In this document: positions 35,250 to 45,836 of the stretch, in pieces
How positions within the stretch are numbered: the first letter of the stretch is position 1
Layout of the letters: the number at the start of each line of letters is the position of its first letter
Source: Pelobates cultripes
Taxonomy: Eukaryota; Chordata; Amphibia; Anura; Pelobatidae
Reading direction: 5' to 3'
Length of the DNA stretch: 64,000 bases
Assembly (NCBI GenBank): GCA_933207985.1
Contig: OW240917.1
Span: forward strand, 247,913,189-247,977,188
Translations under genes and position numbers: made by a program
The notes under the pieces: generated by a model
Databases searched by the model: none
What the model saw: only the letters and a program-made list of their open reading frames with translations
Told to the model about the DNA's origin: nothing

Positions 35250-36449
35250 GTACCCCCCTGTCAAGAACGCCCTCCGGGCGTGAACAGGCTCTTCCTGGAA
35301 ATGGTATTCCTCATCTTCGGTCTCAGTATCGCTAAGATAGTCTTTATAATTAAGGTATCCTTTTACAACCTGGGATTTTAGGGTACCAGTTTCGGGTGCT
35401 ATAGGGGAGGCATTTGCAGCTTTCAAAGCTTTTTCGAAGACTTCAAAATCCTGTTTGCACACAACTGTGCCATTTGAGGCATAGGTGCAGTCAGGTGGCA
35501 GAACTGTTTTGGCAAGGCAGGAAGTGGTGATGGTGCTTGCTTGAACAGAAGTGTCATCAGGAAGAGGTCCAACTGTTTCTGGAGCAGGAGGTGGAGATTC
35601 CACAGGGGTACTGGTAACATTAACTGTAGTGGTTTGGGTACCCTTTTGTGTCACAGGACGGGGACAGGGCTGGCAGTGTCCAGGCTGTCTTGCTGGGATG
35701 ACAGGGTAAGTCCAAATGGCACCAGATCGAAGGGGTCTTGGCCTAGGTGGACGAGTCGGGCAGAGCGATATAAAATGCCCTCTTTTCCCACAGTATAGAC
35801 ATAGACCATGGGCTCTCCTGCGGTCTTTTTCCTTTGGGGGCAATCTAGTTCTGGTGAAGCCAATCTCCATGGGTTCCTCCATGTCGACTGGAGTTTCACT
35901 GCTAGCGCGAGTGTAAACAGGGTTACAAGGCGGGTCCCTGAAAGTGGGTTCATGCTGCAACAAAATGGGATTTTTGTATCCATAAAATAATTCCTCTTCT
36001 CTAGGCAACCGGGTTCTGCGAGGACCAGAAATAGGTTTGGAAGTTGCTTTTCTTGCTGCAAAACACTGAGAATCCATTGCGGACATAAACAACTCCCAGG
36101 AGTCCAAGACAGTACTTCTCTCCTGCAACTTCTGGTGTGCCCACGCCTTAATCCGCCCGGTACATAGGTTAATAGCGGAGCGTACTTTGATAAAGTCGGT
36201 GGCGTAGGTTCTCGATTTCAGGGCAAATAGTAGCTCACAATCCGTCTTGAACATCGGAAAAGCAGAACGGGAACCGTCGAACCTGTCAGGCATAAAGACA
36301 TACGGTTCTGGGCATACATGTTCCGGGACTGCAAGCGTTGCTCCTTTCAATGCCAATGAATGTCTCTGCAATTCTGTAACATTCTGGGACAGGTTGGAGA
36401 CTTGCTCGGCCAGGGAGGTGAGTAACTTGTATAACTCTGCAGACTCCAT
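35187..36449 (-). CDS. Intact retrotransposon Gag with CCHC zinc knuckle
   Basis: An uninterrupted 420-codon frame starting 14 bases after the 5' LTR. Residues 1-35 form a heptad-like coiled coil; about 47-128 resemble the N-terminal capsid part of Ty3/Gypsy gag (PEPYVFMPDRFDGS, then WELFMSAMDSQ). A zinc knuckle C-x2-C-x4-H-x4-C sits at residues 217-230. The rest is Pro/Thr-rich and ends in an acidic YLSDTETEDEEY before the frame enters the 3' LTR. The capsid C-terminal half seems shortened compared with sushi-type gags (inference). No D[ST]G protease motif is seen. It may package its RNA but needs enzymes from another element. Confidence 0.85.
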   Translation of the reverse strand: MESAELYKLLTSLAEQVSNLSQNVTELQRHSLALKGATLAVPEHVCPEPYVFMPDRFDGSRSAFPMFKTDCELLFALKSRTYATDFIKVRSAINLCTGRIKAWAHQKLQERSTVLDSWELFMSAMDSQCFAARKATSKPISGPRRTRLPREEELFYGYKNPILLQHEPTFRDPPCNPVYTRASSETPVDMEEPMEIGFTRTRLPPKEKDRRRAHGLCLYCGKRGHFISLCPTRPPRPRPLRSGAIWTYPVIPARQPGHCQPCPRPVTQKGTQTTTVNVTSTPVESPPPAPETVGPLPDDTSVQASTITTSCLAKTVLPPDCTYASNGTVVCKQDFEVFEKALKAANASPIAPETGTLKSQVVKGYLNYKDYLSDTETEDEEYHFQEEPVHARRAFLTGGYCHGSRRDIQSARRGRSGSAR

Positions 36450-36462
36450 TGGTCAGTTCATC

Positions 36463-36985
36463 TGTAACGGAGTCTTACCTGATAGGGAGTCCAGCTCGCA
36501 GAGTTATACGCTCACCCTTGCAAAGTAGACACAGACCAGGGTGACCAGGTAAGACGCCACCTGGCCTGTGAGTCTGTGCACGGGGGCTTTCCAGGAAAAG
36601 GCTCCAAGACTCAGTACAGCAGGGATAAGCAGAAGCGTGGTCAAGGGAAGCCAAAATCAGGGAAGCCAGAGGTCAGAGTAGTCCAGGAGGAAAGCCAAGG
36701 TCAGAAGCCGGAAAGACAAGAATCACTGGAACGCAGGTACGGAGTAACAGGAACCAAACAAGAGAACCAGAGTCAATGAACTGACAGATCAGAGCCTTAA
36801 GTGAAGTCCAGACCCCTAGTGCTGCAGGCAATACAAGAACAAACAGGAGTTATCCAAAGTCCTGAAATGGCTCAGAGGGAAACTAGCAGGACACGGTCCA
36901 GAAGGACCACAGTTCAAATCCCCTATCGGGCGCTTCCGGAGCGACCACGTCTGGCAGACTGGATGTCACGGCGTGAACCGTGACA
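36463..36985 (-). repeat. 5' LTR of the gag-only element
   Basis: 523 bp, apparently identical to 34727-35249. In element orientation it is directly followed by GATGAACTGACCA and the gag ATG; a conventional TGG primer-binding site is not obvious. Confidence 0.93.
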
Positions 36986-37069
36986 CCCACAGAGGCGCTA
37001 CCTCACAGAGGGGAATGCGACCCATGCCCCCACGACAACAGACCCTTAGAAGACTAACCCTCCGCAACC

Positions 37070-39501
37070 ATGGCCCTTAAGATATCACTGAATGTTAAAA
37101 GTCTCAACACCCCCAACAAACGTAGACTTATGCTAAGGGAACTGAAAGCTAAGGGAGCTGACATAGCGCTCCTCCAGGAGACACACCTCCCCAGGTCGGC
37201 ACCCACCTCGCTGAGAGACAGAACGTACACTATAACACTTGATGCGCGACACACCAGGAAGAAGGCAGGGGTGGCAGTGCTCACCCATAAATGCTGCCCA
37301 TACATGATCACAACTAGCCAAGCGATATGTAATGGTGATGGGAACCCTTCATAATATAAAACTTATCATCATTAATCTCTATGACCCAGGTGCCTCCTTC
37401 TGGACCTCATTGGAAACACTCACAACAAACCTTGGTGGGGGGTAGGTGTGGTGCCGTGTCCGGCGATTGACAGGAGTAGGAAAACAGGGACCTTGAGATC
37501 CCAAGGCAGAGGGGGGTAGGACAAACTCCTTTTATGAATTCTTGACCCATATGGGCCTCTTAGATGCCTGGAGACTGCAACACCCCAATATGCAAGACTA
37601 CACGTTTTACTCAAACCCACACGACACTTACTCGAGAAACATATTCCTGAACGACATGGACATGCATAAAGTAATTCACGCAGAAATTAATAGCATCACC
37701 TGGTCTGATCATGCAGATGTAGCGATTACCCGAGGGAAACTGCAATACAGCTCTAACTGGACATGGAAATTAAATTCCAACCTAAAAAAAAAAGGGAATG
37801 TAGAAATAGCATACCAACCCTTTAAAATCTCAGCGTACGCAGACAATGTCCTGCTGACCCTCATAGACCCCATACAAAGCATGCCCAACCTTTTAACCCT
37901 ATTAGATCAGTACTGAGACCTCTCTGGCTGTAAAAGCAATCTCTCTCTAAAGTCAGTGGCGATGCCCTTCCATCTTTCAGTCCCGGACACGGCCACCATC
38001 AGACAGACATACCACAAAATAGAGACCTAGGATTTTAAATACCTGGGAGTTAACTTAAGAGCAGACCCTGCCTCCCTATATAGGAGAAATTATACCCCAC
38101 TATTCCGCACCCTCATAGGCGACCTAGAGAGGTGGACAGAGAAGCCCATCTTGTGGATGGGGCGCTTACATTCTGTGAAAATGTGCATCCTATTGAGACT
38201 ACTGTTCATGTTTCAGTCCCTGCCCAACAGAGTTACCAGAGGAGATCTGACGTCTATGCAAAAGGAAATAGACTTTTATATGGCAAAAAAAGGCCCAGAC
38301 TGACCCGCAGCCTACTATACCGGCCCAAGTGCAGAGGAGGACTGAGTCTCCCCCATCTGTACCACTACTACCTAGCGTGCCAACTGACCCAGATCATACA
38401 CTGGCACTCACCCCCCAGACCGAAGAAGATGGGTGGTAATTGAATCCTTACTAACAGGGGCAGATCTACCCCAATTCTACCTATGGGTCCCTAAAACACA
38501 GAGGACTATACTAAGAATGACATGCCCAGCTGTTCTAAACTCCATCCAAATATGGGACCAAGTAAAGCAAAACTATGCACTAGGGAGCCATCCGTCACCA
38601 TTGACTACAGTCCTCAGAAATAAAGCGTTTCTCCCGGGAATGAGGGCTAGAGACTTCAAGGGCATAGAGCCCACAGGGCTATAAAGGTACATACACCTGT
38701 ACATCAATGGCGACATAGTAACCTATGACCACCTACAAACCTAGTCCCCAATCCAGATGAGAGACTATTTCTGCTATCTGCAGATTAGGGACTTCGCACG
38801 CACCAAAGAAATCCAAACAGCAGCAGAATGCAAGTTAACGTTCTTTGAGAAAATGTGTTATGAGGAAACAACCCAGACCAAACTCATTACTCTACTTTAC
38901 CAACACATTAGCTCAGAATTAGGGGAATGGGGGACTCTCAGATACACTGACCAATGGGAGGCCGACCTGGCTCTTGATGGAACTGATTGGAAGGAGAGAT
39001 GGGAGGCGTGCACCAAGGTATCCATGTGCGTCATGCTTCAGGAACAATGCTATAAATCGCTCTTTGGGTGGTACACCACACACCGGTCAAGCAATGTCAC
39101 ATGAAGCTGAGTCCCACTGATACCTGCAGGCATTTTTGTGGAGATAAGGGAAGTCATATACACATGTGGTGGCAGTGCCCAAAAGTTACAGAATATTGGA
39201 GGAGAGTGGTAGACCTCAGCTCCAAAGATCTTCAAGGAAGATTAGAACTAGACCCCTGGGCATATATGCTCTCCAGACCCACTGAGGGACTTAATAGACA
39301 CAAAAATTATTAAACATGCTATATCTAGCAGCAGGACGGGCACTAACACAAAAATGGGCAAGCCTAGAGTTACCACACATATCCATGGTACTAACGAAAA
39401 TCAGGGACAACTATCTCATGGACAAGCTAACAGCACAGGTCCGTAACATGACCGCCACCTTTAATAAAGTATGGGAACTCTGGGAACAATATGAGGATTA
39501 G
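37070..39501 (+). pseudogene. L1/Tx1-like ORF2 (endonuclease plus partial reverse transcriptase, deleted and frameshifted)
   Basis: Begins ACCATGG and encodes an APE-type endonuclease start (ADIALLQETHL). The frame breaks at about 37355, with a further endonuclease fragment near 37540-37780. At about 37785 it jumps to the reverse-transcriptase motif C region, reading YADN where YADD is expected; the fingers and most of the palm are absent. C-terminal pieces follow in several frames: CRGGLSLPHLYHYYLA near 38335, a Cys/His motif HMWWQCPKVTEYW near 39160, and the end at 39501. It cannot encode an active enzyme. Confidence 0.8.
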
Positions 39502-40275
39502 CCTCGTAGATACACAAGCGATACACGGGAAACCTCATATTCCCACCCACACAGGTGCCCGACCGTTCATGCACAAGAACAAGACCCCTCTAGAATCGCA
39601 GAGCCAATTGTTTTATGTTCAGTTTTGTTTTTTTATACTTCTTTCGTTTCTGTTAACTTAAAATCTGACAGACTGTGAACACGCTAAGCTCAGATAGTTG
39701 ATGCACCCACCGCCTGCATGTAACCCACCTCTTTTCAGTCCTGTAATGTAATAGTAATGACAAATTTACAGAAATCGGGCTTCTGCGTAAGACTTTATAC
39801 TGCACTGTTTCAGTCTATGTCAATGCAAAAATAAAGATTAAAAAAAAGGAAGTGAAATTCTCTTAAACAAATCAGTACATATCATGAAAAAATACACATT
39901 AAGTCTCATTAAATGTAGTAAACTTTAAAAATGAATTAGGTAAAAACTGTTGTGAAACGTGTCCTTTAAATAGGTGTATGCTGTCATCTATGCATCTCAC
40001 CACTAGTGAGGCTGTGGAATAAGATTTGGACATTAGTCTGAGAACTCACCACATGCATCTTACCATCTCACTGTGCTCACACAAACTGTACCCTCAACCA
40101 GAGCATCTCTGTTCCCTGAGCATTACGTAACCTGTGCCTGTCAATGACTAGCACAAAGAACTTAGGTCAAGCATTACAAAAGGCACGGACAAGAAAGAGC
40201 AGTCTTCACTGGTGGCCTGGCTTAATGCAATGCCAAGGTACGTGAAACAGCCAAGAAATAGGTCAGGTGTAAGTG

Positions 40276-40828
40276 TTAAAGGAACACTATAGTCACCAAA
40301 ATTACTTTAGATAAATAAAGCAGTTTTAGTGTATAGATCATTCCCCTGCAATTTCACTGCTCAATTCACTGTCATTTAGGAGTTAAATCACTTTGTTTCT
40401 GTTTATGCAGCCCTAGCCACACTTCCCCTGGCTATGATTGACAGAGCCTGCATGAAAAAAAAAACTGGTTTCAATTTCAAACAGATGTAATTTACCTTAA
40501 AGAATTGTATCTCAATCTCTAAATTGAATTTTAATCACATACAGGAGGCTCTTGCAGGGTCTAGCAAGCTATTAACATAGCAGGGGATAAGAAAATCCTA
40601 ATTAAACAACTTACAATAAAGAAAGCCTAAATAGGGCTCTCTTTACAGGAAGTGTTTATGGAAGGCTGTGCAAGTCACATGCAGGGAGGTGTGACTAGGG
40701 TTCATAAACAAAGGGATTTAACTCCTAAATGGCAGAGGATTGAGCAGTGAGGCTGCAGGGGCATGTTCTATACACCAAAACTGCTTAATTAAGCTAAAGT
40801 TGTTCAGGTGACTATAGTGTCCCTTTAA
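40276..40828. mobile_element. T2-like MITE, copy O
   Basis: TTAA at 40276-40279 and 40825-40828 with termini AAAGGAACACTATAGTCACC and GGTGACTATAGTGTCCCTTT, a long perfect terminal match. The interior matches 28704-29255. Confidence 0.85.
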
Positions 40829-40842
40829 ACTACAAGCCAGAG

Positions 40843-41097
40843 TTAAAGCGGCACTGTCACTCCACCCAAAATGATTATTTCAAAAAGGTATTTACATCCA
40901 TTCCTGGCAGCTGAAGCCCCAGGAACAGAAGAGGACCAGCCAAACATGATGGTGGCACCAGCAAGGGGCAGATTAAGTTACTAAATCTCATCCTTCCCTG
41001 CTCCCCCTTCCAGGCCACCGGACCAACAGTAGCGATGTCAGCATCAGGGCTTTCTAAAATTATGCAAAGTCCCCAGAGGCTGGCAGTTCTGCTTTAA
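40843..41097. mobile_element. TTAA-flanked MITE, short copy
   Basis: TTAA at 40843-40846 and 41094-41097; left AAGCGGCACTGTCACTCC, right GGCAGTTCTGCTTTAA. Same family as 29280. It lies 14 bp after copy O. Confidence 0.6.
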
Positions 41098-41740
41098 AGG
41101 GATATATAGTAAATCTCTATCAGAGAAAGAGGCCAAAGTCTAGGACAGTCCCTGTTTGGGTCTAATGACCTTCCTTTTCTAGGACCCTTATAATGTTGGT
41201 GTGTCTAACAGAGCTCAAACTACAATAAATGTGGTTAGAAATCAGACTATGTAAAAAGATGCATTGGTCTTTTTCTAAATTACATGTTAGTTGGATAAAT
41301 TGTTATTAGTAAATAATTCATTTTGTCACACCCCGCCCCCCGACACACCTAAAATTAAAGTATTGGGAGTAGAGGCATGGGGGGGGGGGGGGATCTTCCT
41401 GGTCTTCTCAGTGAGCCTAGTAGTGGGACTAAAGCAGAGTGAGAGTGTAATTATCCCTGTGTGTCTCTATCACTGCGTTTCATCCGATTCTGGAGAAGAC
41501 TAACTGAGGAGAATGGACACTGCAGGAATGCGGAGAGACCATCTATTGTGTATATTGATCTGTCTATGCCGCTGTTTAGCTGTGCACGTGTCTGTCTTTG
41601 CTTGTGTGTGACTGTGTGTACGTGTCTCTGTCTGTCTATGCTGTTGTGTGACTGTGTCTGTGCCTGGTACCTGTGTGTGCTTGTGCATGTCTTTGTGTGT
41701 GTGCCCCTGTCTGTGCATGTCACCATCTTTAGCCATCTGT
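41098..41740. other. Intergenic stretch with TG-rich simple repeat
   Basis: Contains a G-run near 41380-41392 and (TGTGTC)-like simple sequence from about 41575 to 41725. No exon recognised. Confidence 0.5.
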
Positions 41741-41744
41741 GCAA

Positions 41745-43165
41745 ATTACCCCCATGTACCACCTCCTGTCTGTGCATCTCACCCCCATGCACTCCCTGAC
41801 TGTGCTTCTCACCCCATGCACTCCCTGACTGTTAATCTTACTCCCATGCGACTCCTGACTGTGCATCTCACCCCATGCACCCCCTGACTGTTAATCTTAC
41901 TCCCATGCACTTCCTGACTGTGCATCTCACCCCATGCACTCCCTGACTGTTAATCTTACTCCCATGCACCCCCTGACTGTGCATCTCACCCCATCCACCC
42001 CGACTGTGCATCACACCCCATGCACTCCCTTACTGTTCATCTCACCCCCATGCACTCCCTTACTGTTTATCTCACCCCCACACACTCCCCGACTGTGCAT
42101 TTCACCCCATGCACCCCCTGACTGTGCATCACACTCCATGCACCACCTGACTGTGCATCTCACCCCCTTGCACTCCCTGACTGTCCTTCTCACCCCATGT
42201 ACTCCTTGACTGTCCTTCTCACCCCATGTACTCCCTGACTTTCCTTCTCACCCCATGCACTCCCTGACTGTGCATCTGACCCCATGCAGTCCCTGACTAT
42301 CCTTCTCACACACATGCACTCCCTGACTGTGCATCTCACCCCCATGCACTCCCTGACTGCATCTAACCCCCATGCACTCCCTGACTGTGCATCTCACCCC
42401 ATGACTGTGCATCTCACCCCCATGCACTCCCTGACTGTGCCTCTCACCCCATGCACCCCCTGACTGTGCCTCGCACCCCTTGACTGTGCATCTCACCACC
42501 ATGCACTCACTGTCTGTGCCTCTCACCCCATGCACTCCCTGACTGTGCCTCTCACCCCATGCACCCCCTGACTGTGCCTCGCACCCCTTGACTGTGCATC
42601 TCACCACCATGCACTCACTGTCTGTGCCTCTCACCCCATGCACTCCCTGACTGTGCCTCTCACCCCATGCACCCCCTGACTGTGCCTCTCACCCCATGCA
42701 CTCTCTGACTGTGCATCTCACCCCATGCACTACCTGACTGTGCCTCTCACCCCATGCACCTCCTGACTGTGCCTCTCACCCCATGCACTCTCTTACTGTG
42801 CATATCACCTCCATGCACTCCCTGACTGTGCCTCTCACCCCCATGCACCCCCTGACTGTGGCTCGTACCCCCATGTACCCCTTGACTGTGCCTCTCACCC
42901 CCATGCACTCCCTGACTGTGGCTCTCACCCCCATGCACCCCCCGACTGTGGCTCTCACCCCCATGCACTCCCTGACTGTGGCTCTTACCCCATGCACCCC
43001 CTGACTGTGGCTCTTACCCCATGCACCGCCTGACTGTGGCTCTCACCCCCATGCACTCTCTGACTGTGGCTCTTACCCCATGCACCCCCTGACTGTGGCT
43101 CTTACCCCATGCACCCCCAGACTGTGGCTCTTACCCCATGCACCCCCTGACTGTGCATCTGCACC
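41745..43165. repeat. Minisatellite, 29/30-bp units, upstream of HELZ2
   Basis: About 48 copies of a unit such as CATGCACTCCCTGACTGTGC plus CTCTCACCCC. Subtypes change along the array (TTAATCTTACTCC at the left, GTGGCTCTTACCCC at the right), and a duplicated block of about 115 bp is visible at 42435-42660. Open frames on both strands are artefacts of the repeat. Confidence 0.94.
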
Positions 43166-43322
43166 CACTGTTTATCCCAAGACCCATCTTCTGGTCTCTC
43201 TGTGCATTTAACTCACACGTGCTATTGCCAGGGAGGGACTGTATTACGTCACTGTCATGAAGCCGAACCTTTATCTGAAAGCATGAAACGAAACTGGAAA
43301 AAGGAAACAAAAATACAAAGCC
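43166..43322 (+). promoter_or_regulatory. Unique island with IRF/ISRE-like and CRE-like motifs, candidate HELZ2 promoter
   Basis: About 155 bp of non-repetitive DNA lies between two tandem arrays. It contains TTACGTCA at 43244-43251 (CRE-like) and at 43284-43309 a GAAA-rich run, GAAACGAAACTGGAAA then AAGGAAACA. GAAAC(T)NGAAA-type spacing fits IRF family binding, although the GAAA-C-GAAA gap is one base short of the ISRE consensus. HELZ2 is interferon-inducible in mammals, so a promoter role is plausible, but the TSS is not shown. Confidence 0.4.
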
Positions 43323-43690
43323 GGACACACACACACTCAGAGATACATACACACACAGAGACAGACACAGAGACTGACAGACACAGAGAGACAGACACAG
43401 AGACTGATACACACAGAGAGTCAGACACAGAGAGTCAGACACAGAGACTGACACACACAGAGAGTCAGACACAGAGACAGACACACAGAGACTGTCAGAC
43501 ACAGAGACTAACACACACAGAGAGACAGACACAGAGACTGTCAGACACAGAGAGTCAGACACAGAGACTGTCAGACACAGAGAGTCAGACACAGAGACAG
43601 ACACACAGAGACTGTCAGACACAGAGACTGACAGACAGAGAGACTCACTCAGAGACTGACAGACAGAGAGATTCACACAGAGACAATTCT
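43322..43690. repeat. (ACACAGAGACTGACAG)-type simple repeat
   Basis: CA/GA-rich repeat of 8-18 bp units across about 370 bp. It is followed by unique GAATCCCGACCTCACCCTTCAG and a strong donor GTAAGA at 43723, so it might be in a 5'UTR exon. Open frames over it are artefacts. Confidence 0.88.
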
Positions 43691-43738
43691 GAACAGGGGA
43701 GAATCCCGACCTCACCCTTCAGGTAAGATTATTATAAC

Positions 43739-44320
43739 CTGTCTCTAATACAGAACCTGTATCTTCATATAATACTGATTGCTAAATATATCCTAATACA
43801 GAACCTGTAACTTCATATAACACTGATTGCTAAATATATCCTAATACAGAGCCTGTATCTTCATATAAGACTGATTGCTAAATATATCCCAATACAGAAC
43901 CTGTAACTTCATATAACACTGATTGCTAAATATATCCTAATACAGAGCCTGTATCTTCATATAACACTGATTGATAAATATATCCCAATACAGAGCCCGT
44001 ATCTTCATATAACACTGATTGCTAAATATATCCCAATACAGAGCCTGTATCTTCATATAACACTGATTGCTAAATATATCCTAATACAGAGCCTGTATCT
44101 TCATATAACACTGATTGCTAAATATATCCTAATACAGAGCCTGTATCTTCATATAATACTGATTGCTAAATATATCCTAATACAGACAGAACCTGTATCT
44201 TCATATAACACTGATTGCTAAATATATCCTAATACAGAACCTGTATCTTCATATAACACTCACTGCTTCTGGTAATTAAATATATCTCTAATACAGAACT
44301 TGTAACTTCATATGATACTA
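43739..44320. repeat. Minisatellite, 48-bp units
   Basis: About 11-12 copies of a 48-bp unit: CCTGTATCTTCATATAACAC then TGATTGCTAAATATATCC and TAATACAGAG. It starts 16 bp after the donor-like GTAAGA at 43723. Confidence 0.94.
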
Positions 44321-44693
44321 ACTTTCCAGTTTAGAAATCTCTTCTTCAGTTATTGTCGCAGTCTGGTGTTTAATTAATATACCCCTCTTTGTGACATTAC
44401 CAGTACTGTGGCTTTTTTGATATGATACAAAAATTTGCAACAATGTAGATATTCCTGAATTAATTAATGAGTAAAGGCAACTTTCTGCACTCCCTCTGGT
44501 GCTTTGCCAGCATTTTGGTTGTCAGAGCATTATGGGTGATGTAGTTCAGAGCATCTGGAGTGCCAAAGGTTGCCTCTCCCTGCTCTAATTGGCCAAACCA
44601 CTTCATCTTTATTTTGGTCCATAGACCCCGCCCCTCTTGTCTGACACATAAACCACGCCTCTAGCGCCTGTCAGACAGGCAGCCATTACAGGC

Positions 44694-44832
44694 ATGTCCT
44701 CATTGAAGACCTTGAATTTGCAAAGGGCTTCATGTTCAACGTCATCACACACATCGAACGAACAAAACTTATCAGAAGTTATGACGTCTTCAGAGGCGGC
44801 GTGGCTGCAGAATATAGACTATCTTAGCAAAG
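44694..44832 (+). CDS. HELZ2: Candidate HELZ2 first coding exon
   Basis: An ATG at 44694 opens 46 codons plus one base (MSSLKTLNLQ ... NIDYLSK). If spliced at 44833 to the acceptor at 49262, the frame passes through GPV and stays in frame with the HELZ2 Met at 49271. The donor GTTTAAAG is weak. CpG-poor, with no similarity I recognise. The in-frame join could be chance (one in three), so this is a hypothesis. Confidence 0.3.
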
Positions 44833-44935
44833 GTTTAAAGATAAGTGGATTTGCTTTTTATTTTTATTTTAACAAAGGAGGGGGGGGCTGGATCTACATT
44901 AAAAAGACAACATGCCAATATAAAAATAAATATAC

Positions 44936-45372
44936 TTAAAGGACCACTATAGTGCCAGGAAAAACAAACTCGTTTTCCTGGCACTATTGGGTCTTTGGGA
45001 CCCCTCCCTCTGGGTCCCACTCCCGCTGAGCTGAAGGGGTTAATCACTTACCTTTCGCCCTCGGTGCTGGGGACTCTCCTCCCTCTTCCGACGTCATCAT
45101 CCGATTGCGCATGCGCGGTCAGTCCATAGGAAAGCATTTCTCAATGCTTTCCTATGGACACTGGCGTCTTCTCGCTGTGATTTTCACAGTGAGAAGCTCC
45201 TCTAGCGGCTGTCAATGAGATAGCCACTAGAGGCTGGATTAACCCTATTTTAAACATAGCAGTTTCTCTGAAACTGCTATGTTTACAGCTGCAGGGTTAA
45301 CCCTAGATGGACCTGGCACCCAGACCACTCCATTGAGCTGAAGTGGTCTGGGTGCCTATAGTGGTCCTTTAA
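44936..45372. mobile_element. TTAA-flanked MITE, copy C
   Basis: TTAA at 44936-44939 and 45369-45372 with termini AAAGGACCACTATAGTGCC and CTATAGTGGTCCTTT. Very similar to 4288-4758, including GAAACTGCTATGTTTA and the AGGAAAGCATT stem. Confidence 0.85.
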
Positions 45373-45836
45373 ATATATTTAGACAATGTTAGAGTGTACC
45401 TTTAAGCGATCTACAGAGTGTTGTTTCATTTTTAGAATTTTCTATGTGATGCAAAACCAAAATAAAATTGTGCAATTAAGAACACAAGAGACACCACCAA
45501 AAAACCCAGAAGAGGATAAAGGTTATCATCTCATATATCAGTGTGAGCAAATAGTGGGACCCTATTTGTGTGTAGAGAGTAAACAGAGCAAATGTATGCC
45601 AGCCCAGAGCATCATGAGATTTATTATTACATATATGTAGACGGTCCTACATATAAATAGCTTCTTTTTATTTTTTTTAAACATTCTGTGTTTATTGAGT
45701 TTTCTTTTGTTTGTCAAAAGGTAGCATTACAGAAAGGAAACATGTGATTGATATTTCATATACAGTAACAGGTTGTGGTAGCAGTTAATTGGATACAATG
45801 CTCGTTAGTAAGTCAGTTTATTGCCACGGTTATAAA
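45373..45836. other. Stretch with a possible reversed retroposon tail
   Basis: T-rich TTTTTATTTTTTTTAAAC at about 45665 is followed by GTGTTTATTGAGTTTT, the complement of an AATAAA-containing LINE 3' tail. The rest of a LINE could not be read. The Tc1-like element interrupts the following sequence. Confidence 0.35.

Larger units (their letters stand above)
34727..36985 (-). mobile_element. Gag-only LTR retrotransposon (nonautonomous, Ty3/Gypsy-like), very young
   Basis: Two 523-bp direct repeats (34727-35249 and 36463-36985) that appear identical by eye bound a 1,213-bp interior. A perfect 5-bp duplication CCCAC flanks the whole (34722-34726 and 36986-36990). In element orientation (minus strand) each LTR starts TGTCACGG and ends CCGTTACA. 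A purine tract ACAGGGGGGTAC directly precedes the 3' LTR. The interior holds one long gag frame and no protease, reverse transcriptase, RNase H or integrase. It is inserted in the L1-like element. Identical LTRs imply a recent insertion. Confidence 0.92.
32391..39849 (+). mobile_element. L1/Tx1-like non-LTR retrotransposon, defective, with a nested LTR element
   Basis: A 12-bp direct repeat AAGTGAAATTCT occurs at 32379-32390 and 39850-39861, the target-site duplication of one insertion. Between them lie ORF1-type coiled-coil sequence, an ORF2 endonuclease and reverse transcriptase C-terminal part, and an A-rich tail after AATAAAGATT at about 39830. Without the nested LTR element (34727-36985 plus duplicated 5 bp) it is about 5.2 kb. 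Both ORFs are broken and much of the reverse transcriptase is deleted, so it cannot move on its own. Confidence 0.85.

Noticed and set aside
43202..43726. 174-codon + frame upstream of HELZ2
   Set aside because: Mostly ACACAGAG repeat; joined to the 49263 exon by the donor at 43723 it is out of frame with HELZ2.
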